64,000 nt of DNA from Thermopetrobacter sp. TC1 (GTDB lineage Bacteria > Pseudomonadota > Alphaproteobacteria > Rhizobiales > Aestuariivirgaceae), in assembly GCF_000746275.1 (NCBI RefSeq), contig NZ_JQKX01000021.1:1-64000 (forward strand). The letters run 5' to 3'. How positions within the stretch are numbered: position 1 is the first letter of the stretch; each line of letters opens with the position of its first letter. The notes under the pieces are model-generated. The model searched no databases, had not been told where the DNA came from, and worked only from the letters and a program-made list of their open reading frames with translations. Position numbers and translations under genes: made by a program. Positions 57,174 through 64,000 of the stretch are shown in pieces.

Positions 57174-57754
57174 ACCCTTCCCGAAGAAGGTCCGCCCCAG
57201 CTCTCAACGCACACCGGAATAGAGAAAAAGGCGCAATTTCACGGTTTCGGATCACCCCTTTCAGGTGCCGATAGTCTGATCGTCCATACTACACGACACC
57301 CCCGTCGTCATACCGTAGATCAGCCGGTATCTCAGGCCATTGGCTCATGCGTTTGTAGCCCGAGAGCCCGGCTTTCGCCGGGGTGACGAGAAAGATGGAA
57401 ACGGAGTGTCGTGTCGTGTAGTGTGCTGATCGTCTTTCCATGGTCCCGGATTGTGGAAAGTCTGTCCATTTTTGGGTGAGCCAAGCGAAAAATGCGCCTG
57501 ACAGGCGCAAGAGTCCACAATTTGGTCATATTCTCCCTGTTTGAGCCCCTCCGACCCGTCATGCCCCCGCGCGAAAAGAACCGGGGTTTTCGCGTCTGGC
57601 ACGAAATCGCCCAAAAATTGTGATTCGCTGCCAATACGCTCTTCCCATTGCGCGATCCCCGCGCAGCGGGAACCGATCCCGATTGGGGCATGAGCGGCCA
57701 AGAACACAGTGGATTGAGTGAGAACGACAGTTTGAACAGGGGACGTCAAACAGC
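57174..57754. other. Intergenic region containing a family 1 repeat
   Basis: About 580 bp between the UDG gene and the SLT-domain gene. Copy E of the family 1 repeat fills 57285-57425. The remaining part holds a small GCGCCTG-ACAGGCGC hairpin near 57491-57505 and no gene that I can support; frames here are translations of the repeat. Confidence 0.55.
57285..57425 (+). mobile_element. Family 1 non-autonomous element (copy E, best-preserved)
   Basis: A 141-bp element flanked by the 9-bp direct repeat CTGATCGTC at 57276-57284 and 57426-57434. Its ends CATACTACACGACAC and GTGTCGTGTAGTGTG are inverted repeats (14 of 15). Inside are CATACCGTAGATCAGCCGGTATC and GCCCGGCTTTCGCCGGGGTG with the linker AGGCCATTGGCTCATGCG. 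It is the clearest intergenic copy and defines the family. Confidence 0.88.
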
Positions 57755-58348
57755 ATGAAACGCTTAAACCTGAAGTCCGTGCTGATCGCGGCTGCTGCCC
57801 TTGGCCTTTCCGGTCTTCTGGCCACGGAGGCCATGGCGGACATCAGCCGCAAGAGCGCGCGCGCACGCACCAATTTCAGCGCTGCACCCATCACCGCAGG
57901 CATGCCGCGCGCAATTCTGGGCAAGAAACGCACCGTGCGGGTGCGCAAGAGCACGCGCCGGCATCGCAAGGCGCGGCTTGCCCGCTCCCGCGTCGCCGGC
58001 ATGCGTGCCTGTCGCAACGCCGCCCGTCGTTTCGGCGTGCCGATCAGCACCGCGCTCGCCGTCTGCCGTCTGGAAAGCGGCTTCAGGTGCTCCGCGGTCG
58101 GCCGCGCCGGCGAACTGGGGCTTTTGCAGATCAAGCTCTCCACCGCGCGCGCCATTGGCTATCGCGGCTCCCGCCGCGGGCTGCTCTCCTGCAGCACCGG
58201 TGCCTACTGGGGCATGAAGCATCTGGCCATGGCCATCCGCCGCGGCGGCGTGTGGAAGCACAATCAGGGCCTTTTCGCCAAGCGCCCGACGCGCGCCGCC
58301 CGCATTTATGCGCGCAAGGTGGCCGCCCTGCGCCGGCATTACCGGTGA
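57755..58348 (+). CDS. Lytic transglycosylase (SLT) domain protein
   Basis: Secreted peptidoglycan-cleaving enzyme, probably, of 197 residues. A signal peptide (about residues 1-28, ending EAMA) is followed by a very basic linker of about 55 residues and the SLT-type core: LAVCRLESGFRC with the catalytic glutamate E107, then GELGLLQIKLSTARAIGYRG. Three or four cysteines in the core suggest disulfides. The domain is shorter than in classic Slt70. AGGGGACG precedes ATG 57755. A terminator lies about 130 bp downstream. Confidence 0.85.
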   Translation: MKRLNLKSVLIAAAALGLSGLLATEAMADISRKSARARTNFSAAPITAGMPRAILGKKRTVRVRKSTRRHRKARLARSRVAGMRACRNAARRFGVPISTALAVCRLESGFRCSAVGRAGELGLLQIKLSTARAIGYRGSRRGLLSCSTGAYWGMKHLAMAIRRGGVWKHNQGLFAKRPTRAARIYARKVAALRRHYR

Positions 58349-58778
58349 GCATTACCCACTGAAGGGCACACAACGCACGGGTGAACGCCCTTCGTGCCCC
58401 ACACGGGCATTCGAGACGCCGGTGGCAACCGCCGGCACAAATGGAAGGTCTACCTCCCGACCCTCCCGCAAGAAGGGGTGCAGGTTCAAAGGCTTGCACC
58501 CCATTTCTGATTCTTTTTCCAGCCGGCGCGATGACCATCTTGCTCCTCATGATGAAAAGCCCGGGTGAGAATTCATCCATAGTACGCCACATCCCCCAAA
58601 TCCTGCTCATGAACATTTTCGAATGGCTCACGAGGGGACACGGGCGCGTCTTGTTCCAGAAAACTCACGATCTCCTTCCGGAACATCCCGACGGGGTTTA
58701 AAACTCCGGTCAAGCATTCTGGAATGGGATGAGGTCCCGTTTCGCTCATGAAGACCCTTTTCTAGCCGGCTGAGCCCC
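58349..58778. other. Intergenic region between the SLT gene and recG
   Basis: 430 bp with a hairpin at 58475-58502 and otherwise nothing I can support. Short frames in it lack ribosome sites and family similarity. The recG promoter should be in its right part. Confidence 0.5.
58475..58502 (+). terminator. Terminator downstream of the SLT gene
   Basis: GGGGTGCA (58475-58482) and TGCACCCC (58495-58502) form an 8-bp stem with a 12-nt loop, followed within 15 bases by CTTTTTCC on the + strand. Confidence 0.65.
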
Positions 58779-60887
58779 ATGCGTCCTTCCGATCTCGATC
58801 CTCTTTTCGCATCGGCGCGATCGTTGCCCGGCGTCGGCCCGCGCATGGCGCAGACGCTGGCGCGCCTCCTCAGCCGCGAAAAGGCCGAGGATGTGCGCAT
58901 CATTCATCTGCTGCTGCATCTGCCGCATGCCGTTATCGACCGCAGCACCATCCTGCCCATCGCCCGCCTGCCGCGCAGCCCCGGCGCGGTGGTCACCGTG
59001 CGCGGGCACGTGCTGGAACATCGCGAGGTGCCGCGCGGCGCGCGCACGCCCTGGCGGGTACTGTTGAGCGACGACAGCGGCGTTCTCGAGCTCGTCTATT
59101 TCCATCCGCGGCCGGACTATCTGCGGCGTATCCTGCCCGTGGGCGAAGAGCGCATCGTGTCCGGGCGGCTGGAATGGTTCGACGACAAACCCCAGATGCC
59201 GCATCCGGACCATGTCGTGACCGAAGAGGCGTTCGCCGCCCTGCCCCGGCTGGAGCCGGTCTATCCGCTCACGGCCGGCATCTCCAACAAGGTTCTGGGG
59301 CGCATCATGCGCGCAGCGCTCAAGCGTCTGCCCGATCTGCCGGAGTGGCTGGATGAACATTTACGCGCGCGCGAGGGCTGGCCCGCCTTTGCCGAGGCCT
59401 TGCGTCAGGTGCATGCGCCCGAGAATGCCGAAAGCCTGGCACCCGATTCTCCGGCGCGCTTGCGGCTTGCCTATGATGAACTTCTGGCCAATCAGCTGGC
59501 GCTGGCCCTGGTGCGACGGCACATCCGCAGCGCCCGCGGCCGCCGTCTCACCGGCGATGGCACGCTGGTGGCGAAGGTGCAGGCGACCCTGCCCTATACC
59601 CTCACTGAAGGGCAAAGGAAGGCGCTGGCCGAAATTCTGGCCGACATGGCCGGGCCGGAGCGGATGCTGCGCCTGCTGCAGGGCGATGTGGGCTCCGGCA
59701 AGACGGTGGTGGCGCTGCTGGCCATGGTGGCGGCGGTGGAAGCCGGCGCGCAGGCCGCCCTGATGGCCCCCTCTGACATTCTCGCGCGTCAGCATCTGGC
59801 CAGCATTGCGCCCCTGGCAAAGCAGGCCGGAATTGAAACCGTGCTGCTCACCGCCCGCGAGAAGGGCAAGGCGCGCAAACAGGCGCTTGCCGATATCGCC
59901 TCCGGGCGCGCCGGCATCGTTATCGGCACCCACGCCCTGTTTCAGGAGGACGTCACATTCGCCGATCTCGGCCTTGTCGTGGTGGATGAGCAGCATCGCT
60001 TTGGTGTGCATCAGCGTCTGGCGCTGCAGGCCAAGGGCGCGCGCACCGATCTTCTGGTGATGACGGCAACGCCCATTCCGCGCACGCTGGCGCTTACGGT
60101 CTACGGCGATCTTGAGGTCTCGCGCCTTCTGGAAAAACCGGCGGGACGGCAGCCTGTGAAAACTTCGGTGATGCCCATTGCGCGCATTCCGGAGGTGATC
60201 GTGCGCCTGAAAACGGCAGTCGCGGCCGGGGCGCAGGCCTATTGGGTGTGCCCGCTGGTGGAAGAATCGGGCGTTCTGCCCACCACTGCCGCCGAAGAGC
60301 GTTTTGCCATGCTTAAGGAGCATTTCGGCACGCAGGTGGGGCTGGTGCACGGGCGCATGAGCGGCGAGGCGCGCGATGCGGTGATGGACGCCTTCCGCGC
60401 CGGCGACATCCGGGTGCTTGTGGCCACCACTGTCATTGAAGTGGGGGTGGATGTGCCCTCCGCCACCATCATGATCATCGAGAACGCCGAGCGCTTCGGC
60501 CTTGCCCAGCTGCACCAATTACGCGGGCGCGTGGGCCGGGGAAGCAAGCCCTCCTCCTGCCTGCTGCTTTATCGCCCGCCGCTGACCGAAACCGCGCGCC
60601 AGCGTCTGAAGGTGATGCGGGAAACCGATGATGGCTTTGCCATTGCCGAGGCGGATTTGCGCCTGCGCGGCGCCGGCGAGCTTCTGGGCACGCGCCAGTC
60701 CGGCATGCCGCAGTTCAGAATGGCGGACATGGTGCGCCATGCCCGCCTGCTGGAAATGGCGCGCGATGATGCCGCCCTCATCCTCGCCCGTGATCCGAAA
60801 CTTGAAAGCCCGCGTGGCGCGGCCCTGAAGCGGCTGCTCTATCTCTTCGAGCGCGACGAGGCGATCCGCCTGCTTCTGGCCGGCTGA
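58779..60887 (+). CDS. recG: ATP-dependent DNA helicase RecG
   Basis: Helicase that remodels stalled replication forks. The 702-residue product has the N-terminal wedge/OB domain (to about residue 250), Walker A in GDVGSGKTVVALLA, the DEQHRFGVHQR motif II, MTATPIPRTLALT, and the C-terminal helicase half with RGRVGRGSKPSSCLLLY and LRGAGELLGTRQSG, all specific to RecG. Length is normal. The ATG at 58779 has only a weak GAG signal, but the sequence fits the usual start. It is followed by the convergent CBS gene 27 bp away. Confidence 0.97.
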   Translation: MRPSDLDPLFASARSLPGVGPRMAQTLARLLSREKAEDVRIIHLLLHLPHAVIDRSTILPIARLPRSPGAVVTVRGHVLEHREVPRGARTPWRVLLSDDSGVLELVYFHPRPDYLRRILPVGEERIVSGRLEWFDDKPQMPHPDHVVTEEAFAALPRLEPVYPLTAGISNKVLGRIMRAALKRLPDLPEWLDEHLRAREGWPAFAEALRQVHAPENAESLAPDSPARLRLAYDELLANQLALALVRRHIRSARGRRLTGDGTLVAKVQATLPYTLTEGQRKALAEILADMAGPERMLRLLQGDVGSGKTVVALLAMVAAVEAGAQAALMAPSDILARQHLASIAPLAKQAGIETVLLTAREKGKARKQALADIASGRAGIVIGTHALFQEDVTFADLGLVVVDEQHRFGVHQRLALQAKGARTDLLVMTATPIPRTLALTVYGDLEVSRLLEKPAGRQPVKTSVMPIARIPEVIVRLKTAVAAGAQAYWVCPLVEESGVLPTTAAEERFAMLKEHFGTQVGLVHGRMSGEARDAVMDAFRAGDIRVLVATTVIEVGVDVPSATIMIIENAERFGLAQLHQLRGRVGRGSKPSSCLLLYRPPLTETARQRLKVMRETDDGFAIAEADLRLRGAGELLGTRQSGMPQFRMADMVRHARLLEMARDDAALILARDPKLESPRGAALKRLLYLFERDEAIRLLLAG

Positions 60888-60914
60888 AGCCGGAAACCGT
60901 TCACAGGCCCCAGA

Positions 60915-61343
60915 TCAGGAAACAATATATTGCTTCATCTGCTCCGCCTCGAAGGCGATCTCCTCCATGCGCTCCTTCACCACGTCGCCAATGGAGACGA
61001 TGCCGACGAGATGTCCGTCGTTCACCACCGGCAGATGGCGCACCCGCCTTTCCGTCATCACCCGCATCAGCTGCTCGGTGCTGTCTTGCGGCCGGCAGGT
61101 GATGACCTCGCGGCTCATGAACAGGCAGGCGGGTTTCTCCGCCGCTTCCGGACCATGCTCGGCCAGGGCGTTGACGATATCGCGCTCGGAAATGATGCCG
61201 CTTATGTTGCCGGCCTCATCCAGCAGCACCAGCGCGCCGATGCGCCGCCGCTTCAGCTCGCGCGCGGCCTCCTGCAGGGTGATGTCACAATGAGACGTGG
61301 CAACATCGCGCCCTTTCCGCTTCAGAATGGTCTCCACCGTCAT
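60915..61343 (-). CDS. Tandem CBS-domain protein
   Basis: Cytoplasmic protein of 142 residues made only of two CBS domains (about 10-62 and 75-130), a module that binds adenine nucleotides and usually controls a partner. ALVLLDEAGNISGIISERDIVNAL and RHLPVVNDGHLVGIVSIGDVVKERM are the two repeats. It starts with GAGGAGGAAACGCC just before ATG 61343, an exceptionally strong site. It is monocistronic here and the partner is unknown. Confidence 0.9.
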   Translation of the reverse strand: MTVETILKRKGRDVATSHCDITLQEAARELKRRRIGALVLLDEAGNISGIISERDIVNALAEHGPEAAEKPACLFMSREVITCRPQDSTEQLMRVMTERRVRHLPVVNDGHLVGIVSIGDVVKERMEEIAFEAEQMKQYIVS

Positions 61344-61458
61344 GGCGTTTCCTCCTCTCTCCCGTCCGGGATGCTTCTTGTGTTTTTAAGGCTTTCGCCT
61401 TTTGTATTAATAAAGAAGAATAACATCATTCCCGGGCAGTTGACAAATCGGGGTTGCG

Positions 61459-62274
61459 TCAAGAACGCGGCCGGTCGAAGAGGCCGAAGAGAAACAGGCC
61501 GGTGAGAAACCCGCCCATGTGCGCCTGCCAGGCGATTTCGCCACTGGCATCAAGCGCATGGGAGGCGGCCAGGCCGAAGACAAGATTGCCCCCCAGCCAT
61601 ACGGCGATGAAAATCAGCGCCCCATGGTTGCGGAAGGTTTCGGCAAGGGTGAGCGGACGCACCGTATTGAGATCGCGCGAGAGGCTGAAATCGAGGCTCT
61701 CGCCCCGGGCATAGAGCAGTCGGATGGCAGCGCCCATGAGCCCGGAAATGCCACCGGAGGCGCCAATCAGCATGGCATTTTCATTCGGGCTCAGCATGAG
61801 AAAGGTAAAGGCGCCCGCAGCGGCGGAGATGAAGAACAGAGCGAGAAAGCGCACCGCTCCGATGCGCCGGGCCACCGGCGTGCCGAAAGCGGCAAGCCAT
61901 ACGGCATTGATCAAGAGATGCGTCCAGCCCGCATGCAGGAAGGCATGCAGAAACGGGCTGGCCAGCCAGGCAAGCCAGCCGCCCGGCATGATATCGGGCG
62001 GCATGGCATAGCGGGCGGGATAGAAGGCGGCGTAGGTGATGAGAAGCCGATTGGAGATGAAGGATAGGAGATATTCCCGCACCACATGCACGGCAACGAA
62101 GCTCAAGATCAATGCCAGCACCACGGCCGGAATGTTGATGGCGGGTTCGCGCGCGGGCACGTGTGATGATTCGTTCATGAAGGCGGCAGGATCATCCTGA
62201 AGCATGTCCTGGGGCCAGGCCCTGCCTCTGGGATCTTCGTCATCATCGCCGCTTCGCCATTCTCTGTCGTTCAT
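61459..62274 (-). CDS. Rhomboid family intramembrane serine protease
   Basis: Membrane protease of 271 residues with about six helices after a polar 45-residue leader. Catalytic Ser is S173 in GASGGISGLMGA and the catalytic His is H252 in WQAHMGGFLTGLFLF; the HAGWTHLLINAVWLAAFG segment matches the conserved HxxxN helix. All required residues are therefore present. The ATG at 62274 follows GGGAGAGGCGG. It is divergent from the PAS-domain gene with a 219-bp spacer that contains no gene. Confidence 0.9.
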   Translation of the reverse strand: MNDREWRSGDDDEDPRGRAWPQDMLQDDPAAFMNESSHVPAREPAINIPAVVLALILSFVAVHVVREYLLSFISNRLLITYAAFYPARYAMPPDIMPGGWLAWLASPFLHAFLHAGWTHLLINAVWLAAFGTPVARRIGAVRFLALFFISAAAGAFTFLMLSPNENAMLIGASGGISGLMGAAIRLLYARGESLDFSLSRDLNTVRPLTLAETFRNHGALIFIAVWLGGNLVFGLAASHALDASGEIAWQAHMGGFLTGLFLFGLFDRPRS

Positions 62275-62493
62275 GCCGCCTCTCCCGAACACATTCCGGG
62301 CGCAATGCCCGGCAATTGTTGTTGACAAGCGATCTTCCGCCCTTGATACGCCCCCGGCAAGCTTTCATCAGCTTAAAAAAGGCCAATCACAACCGGCAGG
62401 CCTTGCCGATCGTTTTTCTAGCGGCCACGGCTGACGCCGGACTGGCACGCTCCCTGCAATGCCCGCAACAGGGCAGTCAAGGGACGCATCACA

Positions 62494-63165
62494 ATGAAAC
62501 ACGAACACAAGGATACGGCATCGGCAAGGCAAAGGGCGAACGTGACTTCTCTCAGTCACTACATGCCGCAGCGTCTGCCCATTCGTCACGAGGGCACGCG
62601 GCGGCTGTTCCGCCTGTGGGAATCGCTGCGGGGCGAACGCAGCGCTCCGGACAAGGACGAGCTGCCGCTGACGGACATGGGCCCGCTGCTGCCATGGCTG
62701 GGGCTGACGGAGGCTGATGAGCGCGGCCGGCAGGTCTGGCGCCTGGCGGGATCTGGCCTGGCCATGCTCATCGGTGCCGGGCTGGAGGGGCAGGAAGTCT
62801 TCCGTCGCTGGGAGCGCTTCGAGCGCGAGACCTTGCAGCGCATGCTCGGCAATGTTACAACCCATGCCCAGCCTTTCGTGGCCCAGCTTGCCCTGCGGGA
62901 TGAAACCGGGGAGCTGGCGGTGGAGCTCTCGGCCTTTCCGCTGCGTGATCCGCTGATGCGCACGCGGCTTGCCCTTTTGCTCATGCTGCCGCTGACAAAC
63001 GAAGCGGTGCTCTTCGGCCCGGCGGAAGATGCGCGGCTTTTGGGCCTGCGCACCATCTGGACCACGCCAATCCCTGGCGTTGAGGGCAGCCTCACTGCCC
63101 CCCGTCCCAAAGGCGCGCACGGATTTGCGCCTTTCACGGTCATTCCCGGCGGGCGCCGCGACTGA
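62494..63165 (+). CDS. PAS-domain protein (PAS_5 family)
   Basis: Protein of 223 residues with the alphaproteobacterial PAS_5 fold. The diagnostic pattern includes LFRLWESLRGERSAPDKDELPL, a central WRLAGSGLAMLIG and the strand LLMLPLTNE. No output domain (kinase, GGDEF or HTH) follows, so it is a stand-alone sensor or scaffold. AAGGGACG precedes ATG 62494. It converges on the DUF192 gene 45 bp away. Confidence 0.8.
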   Translation: MKHEHKDTASARQRANVTSLSHYMPQRLPIRHEGTRRLFRLWESLRGERSAPDKDELPLTDMGPLLPWLGLTEADERGRQVWRLAGSGLAMLIGAGLEGQEVFRRWERFERETLQRMLGNVTTHAQPFVAQLALRDETGELAVELSAFPLRDPLMRTRLALLLMLPLTNEAVLFGPAEDARLLGLRTIWTTPIPGVEGSLTAPRPKGAHGFAPFTVIPGGRRD

Positions 63166-63210
63166 TCCAGCACCTCTTTGCCAGTCCGTCAGGCTATTTT
63201 GAGGTCATCC

Positions 63211-63777
63211 CTATCGCGCCTGATGCGCCTGCCCTGCTTCGGCCCCTGTCTTCGGTCTGCGCGGCTGCGGCAGGGAAACATGAAGCCCGTAGCGCAGCCC
63301 CAGCCTGCGCGCCTCGCCGGCCGGCAGCTCCAGAACGGCAAGCACGGGACGTCCGGCGGCGATGGGCGTGAGATCGCCGGGCCTTGCGTTTTCATGAATG
63401 TGCACGATGCGCCCGGCGGCATCGATGAAGATCATGTCCAGCGGAATGAGCGTGTTCTTCATCCACAGGGCGGCCATGCCCGGCCTGTCCCATAAAAGCA
63501 GCATGCCGTGCCCCTTGGGCAGGCGCTGGCGAAACATCAGCCCGCGCTGGCGCAATGCCGGCGTGTCGGCCACCTCCACCTGAAGCGTGACGAACCCGTT
63601 ATCGGTTTCGATCATCAGCGGCATGCGCGCAAAATCCGGCGGCTGTGGCTGCGCCAGGGCCGGCGACCCGAAAGGCGACGGCAGAGCACCGGGCACGAGA
63701 AGGCCCGGATGTTCGCTTATGCCTTCAGCGGCAACGAGCGAGAGAAGAACGATGAATGCCCTGAAGATGCGAAGCAT
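63211..63777 (-). CDS. DUF192 family exported protein
   Basis: Protein of 188 residues with an N-terminal hydrophobic signal (about 1-20) and the DUF192 domain from about residue 55: VEVADTPALRQRGLMFRQ, LLLWDRPGMAALWMKNTLIPLDMIFID and VLAVLELPAGEARRLGL. Function is unknown; the domain is common as an exported single-domain protein in alphaproteobacteria. GGCAGGCG precedes ATG 63777. It lies 35 bp downstream of the partial gene at the edge and may be cotranscribed with it. Confidence 0.88.
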   Translation of the reverse strand: MLRIFRAFIVLLSLVAAEGISEHPGLLVPGALPSPFGSPALAQPQPPDFARMPLMIETDNGFVTLQVEVADTPALRQRGLMFRQRLPKGHGMLLLWDRPGMAALWMKNTLIPLDMIFIDAAGRIVHIHENARPGDLTPIAAGRPVLAVLELPAGEARRLGLRYGLHVSLPQPRRPKTGAEAGQAHQAR

Positions 63778-63812
63778 GGATCGCCTGCCGCCGGGATCTT
63801 GAACGGCAACGG

Positions 63813-64000
63813 TCAGAAGGCAAAGGCGGGCTCGGCTCTGGCGAACCCGGGCAGGGCCGGCACGGCGGCGTCATGCTCGTCCACGAATGAGACAGCATCA
63901 CCGCGGCGGGTCCAGACTCGGATGCGCGCGGCATGCTCCGGCCCGAAGACGGCAACGAGGCGGCCAAGATCCTTCAGTTGCGAAAGCAGGGTCTCAGGCG
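63813..64000 (-). CDS. Partial CDS, C-terminus only, unrecognised
   Basis: An open frame on the - strand enters from the right edge and ends at a TGA at 63813-63815; about 61 codons are visible, with LSQLKDLGRLVAVFGPEHAA and VWTRRGDAVSFVDEHD in the readable part. I do not recognise the family. Coding is supported by codon use like the neighbours and by the tight spacing to the DUF192 gene. The start and most of the protein are outside the window. Confidence 0.55.
   Translation of the reverse strand, partial: PETLLSQLKDLGRLVAVFGPEHAARIRVWTRRGDAVSFVDEHDAAVPALPGFARAEPAFAF

Overview
The window is GC-rich chromosomal DNA from an alphaproteobacterium. Several things point that way: the run erpA / dgt-argS-SPOR-nagZ-scpA-scpB, DUF3126 next to cysE, the DUF2093 protein, the PAS_5-type protein, an acidic-tailed RpoZ, the magnesium-type HemB and an hpn hopanoid cluster. 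The genus cannot be fixed from the sequence alone. Genes are dense and mostly housekeeping. I see no rRNA, tRNA, CRISPR array, prophage or intact transposase gene.

Layout. 1-804 is a non-coding stretch rich in palindromes and repeats. 0.8-3.2 kb holds two solitary periplasmic binding proteins (PstS and a PotD-like protein). 3.4-13.3 kb is a hopanoid block on the + strand: a kynurenine-formamidase-like hydrolase, hpnC, hpnB, dxs, hpnD, hpnE and shc. It couples isoprenoid precursor supply (DXS) to squalene formation (HpnD, then HpnC, then HpnE) and cyclisation (SHC). 13.3-18.7 kb on the - strand carries dprA, plsY, a dihydroorotase-like gene, pyrB and an auxin-efflux-type carrier. 18.9-28 kb mixes a PilZ protein, purD, xseA, a UDP-galactopyranose-mutase-like flavoprotein with GtrA, DUF3126-cysE, a crotonase-fold protein and a vapC fragment. 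28-33.8 kb has guaA, a TPR protein and livHM. 33.9-43.6 kb is the conserved chromosome-segregation and cell-wall block. 43.7-51.6 kb has azlCD, an extensin-like protein, hemB, a TlpA-like thioredoxin, glyoxalase I, a DUF2892 protein, a class V aminotransferase and a Crp/Fnr regulator. 51.7-64 kb has a ferredoxin reductase with ferredoxin, rpoZ, an L,D-transpeptidase, folK, a NYN nuclease, a type-5 uracil-DNA glycosylase, an SLT protein, recG, a CBS protein, a rhomboid, a PAS protein and a DUF192 protein.

The most unusual signal is a set of short non-autonomous repeats. Family 1 is about 135-141 bp, has roughly 15-bp terminal inverted repeats and two internal hairpins, and makes 9-bp target duplications. 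It occurs five times. One copy sits in frame inside hpnE and adds 48 codons to a core hopanoid enzyme without breaking it. Family 2 is about 171 bp, folds into one long hairpin and occurs twice; one copy ends on the stop codon of the TPR gene. A third, short GC-rich repeat lies downstream of two gene ends.

Caveats: family assignments come from reading motifs by eye, with no database search. Start sites were chosen from visible ribosome binding sites and are uncertain where the entry says so.
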